64,000 nt of DNA, from positions 62,001 through 126,000 of the forward strand of contig NZ_JAUSSM010000003.1 of assembly GCF_030812315.1 (NCBI RefSeq). The letters are read 5' to 3'. This stretch comes from Arthrobacter oryzae (GTDB lineage Bacteria > Actinomycetota > Actinomycetes > Actinomycetales > Micrococcaceae). A model generated the notes under the pieces. The model was not told where the DNA came from. It worked only from the letters and a program-made list of their open reading frames with translations, and made no database searches. The translations under genes were made by a program, and so were the position numbers. Positions 1 to 9,214 of the stretch are shown here, piece by piece; within the stretch, counting starts at the first letter, position 1, and each line of letters opens with the position of its first letter.

Positions 1-1
1 G

Positions 2-67
2 CAGGAGCTTCGGATGCGGCTACTCGATGCCCTGGCACCGCTGCTCGACGCGGTCCGGGAGGACTGA
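2..67 (+). CDS. C-terminal fragment of an unidentified protein
   Basis: The frame is open from the window edge and reads to TGA at 65-67, ending in ...LLDALAPLLDAVRED, a leucine-rich amphipathic tail. The stop shares one base with the ATG of the next gene (TGATG), which suggests translational coupling and an operon. Too little is present to name a function. Confidence 0.5.
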   Translation, partial: QELRMRLLDALAPLLDAVRED

Positions 68-438
68 TGGCCGGAGAAGTGGATCTGACCGTCCGGCTGA
101 CGGAGTCACCTGGCGCACCCGAGTACGTGTTCCGACTGGTTTTCCGCAGCGGAACAACGGCGCGGGATACCGCCCTTGAGGGGTCAACGCTGCCGGACCC
201 CGACGCGGCCCTGGCCGCCGTCGAACGCTTCGGCGAGGAAGTCTTCTTTGTGCCGCGGCGTGCTGACATGATGTGCACCCAGCAATATGGCGGCCCCCAG
301 GTGGCAGTAGTGACCGGGACATTCCACGGCCGTCCCGTGCACAGCCGCTTCAGCCTGACCGACGGCTGTGAGATTGCCCGGTGGCGTTCCATGGCCCCGC
401 TCTTCGGCGGCACGCCGGGATCCACCGGTCAGACCTAA
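67..438 (+). CDS. Subtilisin-inhibitor-like (SSI family) protein
   Basis: This 123-residue protein resembles the Streptomyces subtilisin inhibitor fold. It opens with a strand of the type VDLTVRLTESPGAPE. Later it carries the MCTQQYGG segment (where the reactive loop follows a conserved Cys) and a downstream TDGCEIARW Cys, the pair that forms the second disulfide in SSI. The first SSI disulfide is absent: the usual LxC position reads LVF. No signal peptide is visible, whereas classical SSI is secreted, so the protein may act inside the cell or be a divergent relative. It starts one base inside the upstream stop and is convergent with a secreted subtilase at 574-3732, a plausible but untested target. 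The family assignment is fairly secure; inhibitory activity is inferred. Confidence 0.7.
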   Translation: MAGEVDLTVRLTESPGAPEYVFRLVFRSGTTARDTALEGSTLPDPDAALAAVERFGEEVFFVPRRADMMCTQQYGGPQVAVVTGTFHGRPVHSRFSLTDGCEIARWRSMAPLFGGTPGSTGQT

Positions 439-573
439 GCAGCGCGGGCCCCAACGCACCCTGCCCTTCAACAGGAACGTCCCGGGAGCCGTTCGGCCGC
501 CGGGACGTTCCTGTCAAACGCATTCCTTATTCAGTTGGACATTTGGCGCGTTTCCGGCCGGACGCTGTTCCGG

Positions 574-3500
574 CTAGTTTCCCGGAACCGTGTCGACCGG
601 AGCGACCGCCGGAGCGCCGGACGGGGCCGGGGCCGCATCCGTGCCCACCTTGACGTTGACCCAGGTCTTGATGCCGTTGCCGCCCAGGCTCAGCCGGCCA
701 AGGTAGGAGCCCTCGGCAAGGCCGGACCAGTTGGCTGTTGCCGTGGCGGCCGTGCCGTTCGGAGCAACGATGGGATTCGGGTTGACCGTCAGGTTCCCTG
801 CGTCCCCGCTGAACGAGACAGCCTGGATCCGGGCAGAGGCGGCTCCGTTATCCGGGGTGGAGTAGAGATTGGCCACGATGTAGTACGTACCGGCCCTCGG
901 TGATTCCAGGTCCAGGAACTCGCTGGCCGACGACGTCGCCACCTGCGTGGCCACGAGCTTCCCGCTGCCGTCCGGCGCGTAGACCACCATGTCCCAGTCG
1001 ACGTCCTCTGTCTCCGCCTGGATACCGAGCCGGGCAAACGTGGCACCGGCCGGAACAGTCACCTGGACGACGGCGTTGTGTTCGTCATTCTTGGCCGCAA
1101 AAGCGCCGGGAGTCTTGGTGATCGCTGTCTCGGACAGGGGTGCGAGCCCCTCAATGCCTACGGCAATGGGCGAATCCGAACCAGACACCAGGTCCATGGT
1201 CCCGCTGCCCGTTCCGGTGGCGGAGCTGAACGAGAACGACGGCGCAATCTGGGCATCCACCGGACGGACAGCCATCGGCGAACTGACCGTACGCGGGCCC
1301 TTCCACGTCAGGGTGCCGGTGGTGAACTTGCCTGTCGGGGCTCCGACGCTCTTCACCGTGATGGTGACGTCGAGGCTCTTACCTGCCTTCTTGAAGTCCA
1401 GGACGGCCGGTTCAACGCGAACATCGAAGCCCGGAAGGTTGACCTCGGCCCTGTACGTTCCGGGGACCAGGGCAGTGAGCGTCCGCTTGACCTTGATCTC
1501 GCCAACGAGGCTGCCGAGCGCAATGGAGGGGACATTGAGGTCGCGCGCGGCCAAGGTACCTGCCTTGCGTGCACCGGTGTCGACGCCTTGCCCGTTGAGG
1601 AAGGCATTCCACTGCTTGATGTCCGAGTTGTACACCAGCCCCGGATCCAGCACGCGGGCGGAGTCAATGTGGCCGGCGCCGCCTTCGAACGGGTTCAGGT
1701 TGGGCGTTCCGTCGGCGTTGACCAGCGGGTAGGCGGTGGTCATCATGGCGGACTTGACCATGGCAGGTGACCACTTGGGCTGCTTGCTGAACACCAGTGC
1801 CCCAAATCCTGCGATGTGCGGTGCGGCCATGGACGTGCCTGACATAAAGCCAAACTGCGCACCGTTGTTCCCAATGGTGGAAACGCCCGCAAGGACGTTG
1901 ACGCCGGGTGCTGAGATGTCCGGCTTCAGGAGGTCGCCTCCCGAGGCGAGGCTCGGACCACGGGAGGAGAAGCCGGCCACCTGGGGTGCCGGTGGGAGGG
2001 GTTCACCGGTGAGGTCGCCCTTGACGAGGCTGACCGTGAGGGTGGGGTCGGCGGCAAGCCTGGCCTTCAGCTCCAGGCTCTTGGGGGCGTTGACGTGGAC
2101 AGTGGGCACCACGTGGTTGTCGGCGTCTTCGGAGCTGGACGAGAGGTTGACCAGGATCATGCCCAGACCGCCCTTCGACTGGACTTCAAGGCTCTTCGCC
2201 GTGCGGTCCACAACGCCACGGTCGCAGACTACGACCTTGCCGCTGACCTTGGCGGAGTCCAGGGTTCCCGGGCCGCAGAGGTTAGCGGGCGTGGGAGCAC
2301 CCGCCGCCGCAGCGTCCGCTGCGACCACGACGGGAGCATCCTTGACCTCGGTCTTCATGATGGAGGCGCCGCGGAACATGGTGCCGTCGGAAACCTTCAC
2401 CGTGCCGAGCAGATCGCTCGGGAACGTGGAGGCTGCCACTGTGGTCAGCCACGGCGACGCGTGGTTTACCGTGGAGACCGCGGGCCCGGAGTTGCCGGCC
2501 GAGGCCGAGACGAACACGCCGACCGCCGCTGCGTTCAGGAACGCCAGCGCCACAGGGTCCGTGGTGCTGTTGGTGTTGCCGGAGATCGAGTAGTTCAGGA
2601 CGTCCACACCGTCTTTGATGGCGGCGTCGATGGCTTCCACTGAAGCCGAGGAGTAGCACCCGCCGGTATTGGGATCGTTGTCCTCCCAGCACACTTTGTA
2701 CACCGCGACTTTGGCGGCCGGTGCGACGCCGGAGCTCGTGCCGAAGCTGGCGCCGTCGATGGCCTGCTCCACGTTGGCGTTGCCGGCGGCGGTTGTGGCG
2801 GTGTGGGTCCCGTGGCTTCCGACATCCACCGGCGAGATCAGTTCCTCCGGGGCGCGGTTCTCCGGCGCCACGTACTGGAGGAACGAATCGGCGAAGTACC
2901 GCGCGCTGATCACCTTCGAGTTGCAGTCGCTCCCGTCAAAGGCCGCACCGGATTCGATGCCCTTCTGGCACTCACCTTCGAAGGTTGTGCCGTCGGATTT
3001 GAGCATGGCGATGGTGCCGTCCTTGGTCCGGTACGGGACGCCCATTTCCGCCTTGCCCTTGCCGCCGCCCTTGCCGCTGGCGCTGAGCGGCTCCACTGCC
3101 TCGCCTTGGAGGAAGGGGTTGTCCGGGGCGTAGCCCGAGTCGATCACCCCGACCACCGCACCCTTGCCCGCATTGGCTTCGCCGCCGAACTGCTTCGCCC
3201 AGGCGCCGTCCTGGCCCGTGAGGTTCAGAAAGTCGGTGGTGGTGTAGTCCGGAGCGTTTTCCACGTCGGGTGCGACCAGGAGGACTTTACTGTCCTTGGC
3301 CAGTTCGGCGGCCTGGCGTGCGGTCAGATGGGCTACGAATCCGTTGAGCGCCGCTGTGTACTGCTTAGCCGGCTTCGCGGAATGCTTGGCCGCGACGTCG
3401 CGTTGCGACTGGCGGAGGTGGGCGTCGTAGGCCTTGAATTCCGGGCTCTTGGCGTCAAGCTTTCGACCATGCTGCGGTTTGGTGGCGGCGAGTCCCCCCG

Positions 3501-3732
3501 TTCCGCCCTCATATGCGGCGGCGGCTTCCTCGGCCAGGACCACTATGTAGCGGCCGTCCTTGTAGTCCGACGGATTGACGTTCCCGGCCTGTACTGCGGT
3601 GGTGGGTCCAGCCGGCGCCGCGGTAGCGGGTCCTGCTGCGACGGAGGAGAGAAGCAGCGGGAGGCCTACAGCCAGCGCCGCAGCCTTCCGGAGTCCCCCG
3701 CCCCGGACAAGGCTTATTCCTTTTGATTTCAC
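574..3732 (-). CDS. Secreted S8 family serine protease (subtilase) with I9 prodomain
   Basis: A large extracellular subtilisin-like protease of about 1052 residues. I chose the GTG at 3732 because a Sec signal peptide begins there (VKSKGISLV, a basic stretch, a hydrophobic core, then ATAAPAG). An upstream in-frame start at 3825 would put 31 extra residues before it. Domain order is an I9 inhibitor propeptide (about 50-160), then the S8 catalytic domain with Asp198 (VVGVIDSG), His307 (GSHGTHT), oxyanion Asn414 (ASAGNSGP) and Ser634 (FMSGTSMAAPH). A PA-type insertion lies between Asn and Ser, and beta-rich C-terminal domains follow. The full catalytic triad and oxyanion Asn are intact. It is convergent with the SSI-like gene at 67-438. 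Confidence 0.93.
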   Translation of the reverse strand: MKSKGISLVRGGGLRKAAALAVGLPLLLSSVAAGPATAAPAGPTTAVQAGNVNPSDYKDGRYIVVLAEEAAAAYEGGTGGLAATKPQHGRKLDAKSPEFKAYDAHLRQSQRDVAAKHSAKPAKQYTAALNGFVAHLTARQAAELAKDSKVLLVAPDVENAPDYTTTDFLNLTGQDGAWAKQFGGEANAGKGAVVGVIDSGYAPDNPFLQGEAVEPLSASGKGGGKGKAEMGVPYRTKDGTIAMLKSDGTTFEGECQKGIESGAAFDGSDCNSKVISARYFADSFLQYVAPENRAPEELISPVDVGSHGTHTATTAAGNANVEQAIDGASFGTSSGVAPAAKVAVYKVCWEDNDPNTGGCYSSASVEAIDAAIKDGVDVLNYSISGNTNSTTDPVALAFLNAAAVGVFVSASAGNSGPAVSTVNHASPWLTTVAASTFPSDLLGTVKVSDGTMFRGASIMKTEVKDAPVVVAADAAAAGAPTPANLCGPGTLDSAKVSGKVVVCDRGVVDRTAKSLEVQSKGGLGMILVNLSSSSEDADNHVVPTVHVNAPKSLELKARLAADPTLTVSLVKGDLTGEPLPPAPQVAGFSSRGPSLASGGDLLKPDISAPGVNVLAGVSTIGNNGAQFGFMSGTSMAAPHIAGFGALVFSKQPKWSPAMVKSAMMTTAYPLVNADGTPNLNPFEGGAGHIDSARVLDPGLVYNSDIKQWNAFLNGQGVDTGARKAGTLAARDLNVPSIALGSLVGEIKVKRTLTALVPGTYRAEVNLPGFDVRVEPAVLDFKKAGKSLDVTITVKSVGAPTGKFTTGTLTWKGPRTVSSPMAVRPVDAQIAPSFSFSSATGTGSGTMDLVSGSDSPIAVGIEGLAPLSETAITKTPGAFAAKNDEHNAVVQVTVPAGATFARLGIQAETEDVDWDMVVYAPDGSGKLVATQVATSSASEFLDLESPRAGTYYIVANLYSTPDNGAASARIQAVSFSGDAGNLTVNPNPIVAPNGTAATATANWSGLAEGSYLGRLSLGGNGIKTWVNVKVGTDAAPAPSGAPAVAPVDTVPGN

Positions 3733-4043
3733 GAGTGACTGAAACCTTTCATGAGGTACGGGGCCGGCGGTGTGGCCGGTCTCGGTCAGCTGGGAAATGG
3801 CAGCCGGAATAACAGATCCTGTCATCCGGCGAGACCAGCCGAGTCATACAGTACAGAGTGATAGGCGAATATGACATAGGACACAAACATCGTTTTGTTT
3901 TTGTCATTTCGAGGCGTCGCCGGACATGACTGAGGGCGGTTTCCCAATGGAAACCGCCCTCAGTCCAAGACATTTTCGGGAAGCCGGACGGCTTCGGGAA
4001 CCCTGGGGTTTTCGTGGCGGGGCCGACGGCGGCCCGGCGCCGG
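3733..4043. other. Intergenic region upstream of the subtilase
   Basis: This 311-bp gene-free stretch is upstream of the subtilase and downstream of the small minus-strand gene at 4044-4229. It holds the hairpin at 3928-3965. An AT-richer segment at about 3840-3905 is the likely subtilase promoter; TTGTGT and TATCAC with a 17-nt spacer on the minus strand are a weak candidate. Nothing else is recognised. Confidence 0.35.
3928..3965 (-). terminator. Perfect 17-bp hairpin, probable terminator
   Basis: The arms at 3928-3944 and 3949-3965 are perfectly complementary over 17 bp around a CAAT loop. No U-run follows on either strand, as is common for actinobacterial terminators. It lies downstream of the small gene at 4044-4229 on the minus strand and would insulate the subtilase. 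Confidence 0.6.
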
Positions 4044-4229
4044 CTACTGGCGCGGAGTTCGGACAACCTCGCTGATCCAGGCGCGGGTCTTCGCATCAAT
4101 GGGACCGGCCACATTGGTTGCCCTGGCCGCCCGATCGGCCTTGATCTTCTGAATCACCATTCGGCCCAGGCCCGCAAAAACTGCGGCTGCCATTACCGGT
4201 AGAAGCACGGACTTCGGTTTCTGAGCCAT
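4044..4229 (-). CDS. Small hypothetical membrane-associated protein
   Basis: A 61-residue protein starting MAQKPKSVLLPVMAAAVFAG. It has one short hydrophobic segment (about residues 8-22), then a basic helix (MVIQKIKADRAARA) and a polar tail. An AGGA motif about 7 nt upstream of the ATG supports the start. The family is not recognised; a single-pass protein with a cytoplasmic basic tail is likely. It is transcribed away from the divergent purSQL operon. Confidence 0.6.
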   Translation of the reverse strand: MAQKPKSVLLPVMAAAVFAGLGRMVIQKIKADRAARATNVAGPIDAKTRAWISEVVRTPRQ

Positions 4230-4493
4230 GCCGCAATCCTACTCAGCGGACCCGCGCGCCACCAGAGCCGGCGTCGTGCTCCAACCTCCGCGGTGAGTGC
4301 CCCAATTCACAGTCAACCGGCGAATGCGGCTTGACGCACTGCGGCCGGTAGAATGGGCATGCAAGCTCGCGGAGCGCTCTTTCCGCTGTCTTATGTTTGG
4401 AGTCCGCAGGGCTGTAAATGCAGCAGCAGACCAGCGTGAGACGGCACCACTCCGCTGCGCCCTTACCCAACGCTCACGCACAGGAGTTACCGG

Positions 4494-4745
4494 ATGCCCC
4501 GGATCGTTGTCGACGTCATGCCCAAGCCCGAGATTCTGGACCCGCAGGGGAAGGCCATCGTGGGTGCACTTCCCCGCCTGGGCTTCACCAGCTTCAGCTC
4601 TGTCCGCCAGGGCAAGCGATTTGAACTGACCGTTGACGGCGAGGTGACCGATGCGATCCTGGCCCAGGCCCGCGAAGCAGCCGAAACCCTGCTGTCCAAC
4701 CCCGTGATCGAAGACGTCGTCAACGTCGAGGTCGTCGAGGCCTGA
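4494..4745 (+). CDS. purS: Phosphoribosylformylglycinamidine synthase subunit PurS
   Basis: This 83-residue PurS is the small structural subunit of the three-part FGAM synthase, the fourth step of de novo purine synthesis (FGAR + Gln + ATP to FGAM). The sequence opens [19 protein letters not shown] and closes with [12 protein letters not shown], typical of PurS, and its length fits the family. It begins the purS-purQ-purL operon, with one base between its stop and the purQ ATG. PurS bridges PurQ and PurL and helps pass ammonia between them. Confidence 0.95.
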   Translation: MPRIVVDVMPKPEILDPQGKAIVGALPRLGFTSFSSVRQGKRFELTVDGEVTDAILAQAREAAETLLSNPVIEDVVNVEVVEA

Positions 4746-4746
4746 G

Positions 4747-5520
4747 ATGACTGAACTTCCCTTGATTGGCGAGGCGGTCGCTGTCGCGGCCAACCCGCGC
4801 CTCGCCGGCGCCAAGATCGGCGTCGTCACCTTCCCCGGAACCCTCGATGACCGCGACGCCGCCCGCGCCGTAAGCCTCGCCGGTGCCACGCCCGTGGCAC
4901 TCTGGCACGCGGACACCACCCTCAGCGACGTCGACGCCGTCGTGATTCCGGGCGGTTTCTCCTACGGCGACTACCTCCGCGCCGGCGCCATTGCCCGCTT
5001 CGCTCCGCTGATGTCCGAGATCATCAAGGCAGCCAACTCGGACGCCAAGCTGCCGGTCCTGGGCATCTGCAACGGCTTCCAGATCCTCACCGAGTCGCAC
5101 CTGCTGCCCGGCTCGATGATCAAGAACGACCATCTGAAGTTCATGTGCCGCGACCAGGTCCTGCGCGTGGAGAACAACAGCACGGCCTGGACCGGCGACT
5201 ACGCTGCCGGCCAGGAAATCACCGTGCCGCTGAAGAACCAGGACGGCCAGTACATCGCCGACGAGAAGACCCTGGACGCCCTCGAGGCGGAAGGCCGCGT
5301 GGTGTTCCGCTACGTCGGCTTCAACCCGAACGGCTCCCGCCGCGACATCGCCGGCATCTCCAACGCTGCCGGCAACGTCGTCGGCCTCATGCCGCACCCC
5401 GAGCACGCCGTGGAACCCGGATTCGGCCCGGCGTCCCTCGACGGCGTCGGCGGCTCGGACACCGATGGCCTCGGTTTCTTTACCTCCGTCCTGAACAAGA
5501 TTGTGGGAGGCGCAAAGTGA
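4747..5520 (+). CDS. purQ: Phosphoribosylformylglycinamidine synthase glutaminase subunit PurQ
   Basis: This class I glutamine amidotransferase supplies ammonia to PurL. The 257-residue protein shows the nucleophile elbow LGICNGFQ with the catalytic Cys, and the PHPEHAVEP segment with the catalytic His and Glu. A short N-terminal extension ([20 protein letters not shown]) precedes the usual [10 protein letters not shown] start of the fold, so family members are often about 20 residues shorter. The gene begins one base after purS and its TGA overlaps the purL GTG by four bases, a clear translational-coupling arrangement. Confidence 0.96.
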   Translation: MTELPLIGEAVAVAANPRLAGAKIGVVTFPGTLDDRDAARAVSLAGATPVALWHADTTLSDVDAVVIPGGFSYGDYLRAGAIARFAPLMSEIIKAANSDAKLPVLGICNGFQILTESHLLPGSMIKNDHLKFMCRDQVLRVENNSTAWTGDYAAGQEITVPLKNQDGQYIADEKTLDALEAEGRVVFRYVGFNPNGSRRDIAGISNAAGNVVGLMPHPEHAVEPGFGPASLDGVGGSDTDGLGFFTSVLNKIVGGAK

Positions 5521-7835
5521 GTACCTCAGCTGAAACCGTCAGCCGGAAGTTCAACATCGACACGGTCGAGAACGCCGCCAAGACCCCGGACACCGAACTC
5601 CCCTGGGCCGAGCTTGGCCTGAAGCAGAACGAGTTCGACGAGGTCGTCAAGGTCCTGGGCCGCCGCCCGACCGGCGCCGAGCTCGCCATGTACTCCGTGA
5701 TGTGGAGCGAGCACTGCTCCTACAAGTCCTCGAAGAACCACCTGCGCCAGTTCGGCGAGAAGGTGACCGACGAGATGAAGAAGGACATGCTGGTGGGCAT
5801 CGGCGAAAACGCCGGTGTCACCAACCTGGGCGACGGCTGGGCCGTGACGTTCAAGATCGAGTCCCACAACTCGCCGTCGTTCGTGGAGCCCTACCAGGGC
5901 GCCGCCACCGGAATCGGCGGCATCGTCCGCGACATCATCTCCATGGGCGCCCGCCCCGTTGCCGTGATGGATCCGCTGCGCTTCGGCGCCATCGACCACC
6001 CCGACACCGCCCGCGTTATGCACGGTGCGGTTGCCGGCATTGGCGGCTACGGCAACTCGCTGGGCCTGCCGAACATCGGCGGCGAAATGGTGTTCGACTC
6101 CGTGTACCAGGGCAACCCGCTCGTCAACGCGCTGGCAGTCGGCGTGATGCGCCACGAGGATATCCGCCTCGCCAACGCCTCCGGCAAGGGCAACAAGGTT
6201 GTCCTGTTCGGTGCACGCACCGGCGGCGACGGCATCGGCGGCGCGTCCGTGCTGGCCTCCGAGTCCTTCGACGACACCAAGCCGTCCAAGCGCCCCGCCG
6301 TCCAGGTGGGTGACCCCTTCGCCGAGAAGGTCCTGATCGAATGCTGCCTGGAGCTGTTCAAGGGTTCCCTCGTTGAGGGCATCCAGGACCTCGGCGCCGC
6401 CGGCATTTCCTGCGCCACGTCGGAGCTTGCCTCCAACGGCGACGGCGGCATGGAGGTTGAACTGACCTCCGTCCTGCTGCGCGATCCCACCCTGACCCCG
6501 GGCGAAATCCTGATGTCCGAGTCGCAGGAACGCATGATGGCCGTGGTCACCCCCGAGAACATCGCCGCGTTTGAAGCGGTCATGGACAAGTGGGCTGTGG
6601 AATACTCCTGGCTGGGCGAGGTGACCGACACCGGCCGCCTGATCATCACGTGGGAAGGCGAAGTCATCGTCGACGTCGACCCGCGCACCGTTGCCCACGA
6701 CGGTCCGGTCTACGACCGCCCGTACGCCCGCCCCGAGTGGCAGGACGCCGTCCAGGCCGATTCCTTCAGCGGATCAGTCCAGGACGCCGGCCGTCCCTCC
6801 GCCCCCGCGGAGCTGGCAGCCGCCGTCGCCGAGCTCATCGCCTCGCCGAACATGTGCAGCAAGGACTGGATCACCAACCAGTACGACCGTTACGTCGGCG
6901 GCAACACCGCACTGGCGTTCCCGGACGATGCCGGCGTGGTCCGCGTAGACGAGGAAACCGGACTGGGCGTGGCCCTGGCCACCGACGCCAACGGCCGCTA
7001 CACCTACCTCGATCCGTACCACGGCGCACAGCTGGCACTGGCCGAGGCGTACCGCAACGTCGCCACCTCCGGCGCCGTTCCGATGGCCGTCAGCGACTGC
7101 CTGAACTTCGGTTCCCCCGAGGACCCGGATGTCATGTGGCAGCTCGCCGAGGCCATCCGCGGCCTGTCGGACGCCTGCATGGAACTGGGCATCCCGGTCA
7201 CCGGCGGCAACGTCTCGCTGTACAACCAGACCGGCACCACCCCCATCCACCCCTCCCCCGTGGTGGCTGTGCTGGGCAAGCTGGACGACGTCGCCCGCCG
7301 CACGCCGTCGGGCTGGCGCGAAGACGGCCAGGCCATCTACCTGCTGGGCACCACCGCAGCGGAACTGGACGGCTCGGAATGGTCCAACATGCGCGGACAC
7401 CTCGGCGGTTTGCCGCCCAAGGTTGACCTCGCCGCCGAGCGCGCGCTGGGTGAAATCCTGATCAACGCGTCCCGCGACGGCATGGTGGATTCGGCGCACG
7501 ACCTCTCCGAAGGCGGCCTCGCGGCAGCACTCGTTGAGTCTTCCCTGCGCTACGGCGTGGGCGCCCGGATCGCCCTGCAGGACGTCATGGACCGCGACGG
7601 CGTGGACCTGTTCACGGCGCTGTTCTCCGAGACCCAGGGCCGCGCCGTGGTTGGCGTGCCCCGCTCCGAAGAGGTCCGGTTCACCGACATGTGCACCGCC
7701 CGCGGCTTCGCCCACACACGCATCGGCGTGGTGGACGCAGCCAGCGGCAAGCTGGAGATCAACGGCGTGGACGCCCTGTCGCTGGATTCGCTGCGCGAAG
7801 CCCACGAGGCCACCTTGCCGAAGTACTTCGGCTAA
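5517..7835 (+). CDS. purL: Phosphoribosylformylglycinamidine synthase subunit PurL
   Basis: The ATP-dependent synthetase subunit of FGAM synthase, 772 residues. I place the start at the GTG in the GTGA overlap with the purQ stop ([20 protein letters not shown]). The frame is open further upstream, but there it only shadows purQ. Typical motifs include [15 protein letters not shown] near residue 65, where the active-site His lies, the [20 protein letters not shown] phosphate-binding loop and the C-terminal SEGGLAAAL repeat of the duplicated PurM-like fold. Length matches stand-alone PurL rather than the longer fused enzyme. A long palindrome follows the stop. Confidence 0.97.
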   Translation: MSTSAETVSRKFNIDTVENAAKTPDTELPWAELGLKQNEFDEVVKVLGRRPTGAELAMYSVMWSEHCSYKSSKNHLRQFGEKVTDEMKKDMLVGIGENAGVTNLGDGWAVTFKIESHNSPSFVEPYQGAATGIGGIVRDIISMGARPVAVMDPLRFGAIDHPDTARVMHGAVAGIGGYGNSLGLPNIGGEMVFDSVYQGNPLVNALAVGVMRHEDIRLANASGKGNKVVLFGARTGGDGIGGASVLASESFDDTKPSKRPAVQVGDPFAEKVLIECCLELFKGSLVEGIQDLGAAGISCATSELASNGDGGMEVELTSVLLRDPTLTPGEILMSESQERMMAVVTPENIAAFEAVMDKWAVEYSWLGEVTDTGRLIITWEGEVIVDVDPRTVAHDGPVYDRPYARPEWQDAVQADSFSGSVQDAGRPSAPAELAAAVAELIASPNMCSKDWITNQYDRYVGGNTALAFPDDAGVVRVDEETGLGVALATDANGRYTYLDPYHGAQLALAEAYRNVATSGAVPMAVSDCLNFGSPEDPDVMWQLAEAIRGLSDACMELGIPVTGGNVSLYNQTGTTPIHPSPVVAVLGKLDDVARRTPSGWREDGQAIYLLGTTAAELDGSEWSNMRGHLGGLPPKVDLAAERALGEILINASRDGMVDSAHDLSEGGLAAALVESSLRYGVGARIALQDVMDRDGVDLFTALFSETQGRAVVGVPRSEEVRFTDMCTARGFAHTRIGVVDAASGKLEINGVDALSLDSLREAHEATLPKYFG

Positions 7836-7844
7836 CCCCCACCC

Positions 7845-7902
7845 AGCGCGAACGGACACTTGAGTCCCCCTTCCACGAGGGCCTCAAGTGTCCGTTCGCG
7901 CT
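7845..7902. terminator. Family A palindrome between purL and the DUF503 gene
   Basis: The arms at 7845-7864 and 7883-7902 are perfectly complementary over 20 bp (AGCGCGAACGGACACTTGAG and its complement), with a partly paired GC-rich interior. It lies between convergent genes and probably terminates both. The same arm recurs at 36092-36147 and as a half-site at 60227-60246. Confidence 0.75.
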
Positions 7903-7912
7903 TAAGGATCGA

Positions 7913-8206
7913 TCAGTCGTCGCTGCGGAGCTCGCGTTGGCGTGCACTGAGGAGCTCGAGTTCGGGACGGTAGGCCACAAAGCGTTCGACGGCGGTGAGC
8001 ACCTCCACGACGTGCGCCCGGTCGGCTGCCACCAGGCCCGCGCCCAGCTGCGTGCGCCGGTATTGCTCGTGGTCACCCACCTCGGCCACGGACACCTCAA
8101 AGCGGCGCTTCAGTTCGGCCAGCAAGGGCCGCACGACGGAGCGCTTCTCCTTGAGGCTGTGAACATCGCCCAGGAGAATGTCGAACTCAATCCATCCGAT
8201 CCACAT
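7913..8206 (-). CDS. DUF503 family protein
   Basis: This 97-residue protein starts MWIGWIEFDILLGDVHSLKE. The LxxxxSLKEKRSVVRPLLAELKRRF pattern, here residues about 16-35, is the hallmark of the DUF503 family of small ferredoxin-like alpha/beta proteins of unknown function. In other bacteria DUF503 genes often neighbour rbfA and infB; here it lies among unrelated small genes. It is the last gene of the minus-strand group running from about 9.2 kb, 21 bp after the monooxygenase-like gene, and faces purL across a palindrome. Confidence 0.85.
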   Translation of the reverse strand: MWIGWIEFDILLGDVHSLKEKRSVVRPLLAELKRRFEVSVAEVGDHEQYRRTQLGAGLVAADRAHVVEVLTAVERFVAYRPELELLSARQRELRSDD

Positions 8207-8227
8207 GCCATAAGCCTATCGATGGAG

Positions 8228-8545
8228 TCAGATGGTCAGTTCGCCCATCCGGTCCCAGCCGTCGCCGTCGAACTGGCGGCTGATGATCTGCGGCGTCTCG
8301 GCCAGGGCCTGCGGCATGTCCGCCATGGCCTTTTGGAAGTGCGCGCTGCTGACATGGTCACCGGCAGCATCGTCCTTGAAAGCCTCAACGAGCACGAACT
8401 CGTCGGGGTCTTCGACGCTGCGGGACCAGTCGAACCACAGGTTGCCGGGTTCCTGGCGGGTGGCCTGGGTGAAGTCATCCACGAGGCCCAGCCACTTTTC
8501 GGACCAGTCCGGCTTGACCTTGAATTTGACGACAATGAAGATCAC
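8228..8545 (-). CDS. Antibiotic-biosynthesis-monooxygenase (ABM) fold protein
   Basis: A 105-residue dimeric ferredoxin-fold protein of the ABM/YgiN type. It begins at GTG 8545 (VIFIVVKFKVKPDW), with AAAGG about 9 nt upstream. The later segments FVLVEAFKDDAAGDHV and SSAHFQKAMADM are the conserved W/F...A..H...H-F pattern of this family. Members oxidise quinols or act as heme or lipid-aldehyde enzymes, so the substrate cannot be stated. Its start lies 4 bp after the stop of the TPR gene, so the two are probably co-transcribed. Confidence 0.82.
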   Translation of the reverse strand: MIFIVVKFKVKPDWSEKWLGLVDDFTQATRQEPGNLWFDWSRSVEDPDEFVLVEAFKDDAAGDHVSSAHFQKAMADMPQALAETPQIISRQFDGDGWDRMGELTI

Positions 8546-8549
8546 GGGG

Positions 8550-9200
8550 CTATGCCTTTCGTTGAGTTTGTCCGGTGAGCCCGGCGGCGAGGGAATGCTC
8601 GCACTCGTCGATTGCCTCCCGGGCCCACTCCTGCTGCTGGGGTGTGCCGACGCGTTCGGCCCACTGCTCGGCCAGCTGGAACTCGACCAGGGCCTCGGTG
8701 AACCGCCCGGCCTCGTGCAGCGTCCAGCCGAGGTTGTTGTGCAGGGAGACCATCCAGCGCCGGGTCCGCGGATCGTGCACCGTGGAGGCGTACTCGAGGG
8801 CGCTGCGGGTCCAGGATTCGGCGTGCGCAGAGTCGGCGATCGCCAGCATGTGCAGCGCGTCAACCGCAAGGAATTCCTCGCTGAGGTGGTCCGCGAGTTC
8901 GGCCGCCTGTTCAAAGAGCGGCACGGCCATCGCCGCATGGCCGCTGGAGTTCAGGATACGGCCGCGTTCCATCAGCACCCTGACACCCACCGTGGGCTCG
9001 TCGGCATCGATCGAATCCAGCAGGGCGTCGGCTTCTTCGTAGCGGCCCTGCAGTCCGATGGCCCGCCCCAGCTGGGTGGCGAGCTCGGCCTGTTCGTCGG
9101 CGTCGTATTTTCCGTCTTCAGCAGCAGCCCGGAAACGGGCTTCCGATCCTGCAGGATCGTCGAAGTTCCACAGTTGGTCAAGGGTTTTCTGTTCCAGCAT
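8550..9200 (-). CDS. Tetratricopeptide-repeat protein
   Basis: This 216-residue cytoplasmic protein consists almost wholly of helix pairs with TPR spacing. Recognisable repeats include LGRAIGLQGRYEEADALLDS, MERGRILNSSGHAAMAVPLF and LHNNLGWTLHEAGRFTEALV. It has no signal or membrane segment. Such proteins are protein-interaction scaffolds; the partner is unknown. It overlaps nothing and is followed 4 bp later by the ABM-fold gene, suggesting a two-gene unit. Confidence 0.8.
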   Translation of the reverse strand: MLEQKTLDQLWNFDDPAGSEARFRAAAEDGKYDADEQAELATQLGRAIGLQGRYEEADALLDSIDADEPTVGVRVLMERGRILNSSGHAAMAVPLFEQAAELADHLSEEFLAVDALHMLAIADSAHAESWTRSALEYASTVHDPRTRRWMVSLHNNLGWTLHEAGRFTEALVEFQLAEQWAERVGTPQQQEWAREAIDECEHSLAAGLTGQTQRKA

Positions 9201-9214
9201 CCACCTGCTCCTGA

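Noticed and set aside
3749..4114. An open minus-strand frame of 121 codons upstream of the subtilase
   Set aside because: It has no ribosome-binding site, runs through the perfect hairpin at 3928-3965 and overlaps the small gene at 4044-4229.
4230..4493. Possible purine riboswitch or operator upstream of purS
   Set aside because: No conserved purine-riboswitch core or PurR-like palindrome is visible; only a TAGAAT hexamer (4349-4354) without a fitting -35 box.
5145..5516. Upstream extension of the purL frame
   Set aside because: The extra codons overlap purQ in another frame and give an Arg/Pro-rich sequence unlike PurL; the GTGA overlap at 5517 is the natural start.
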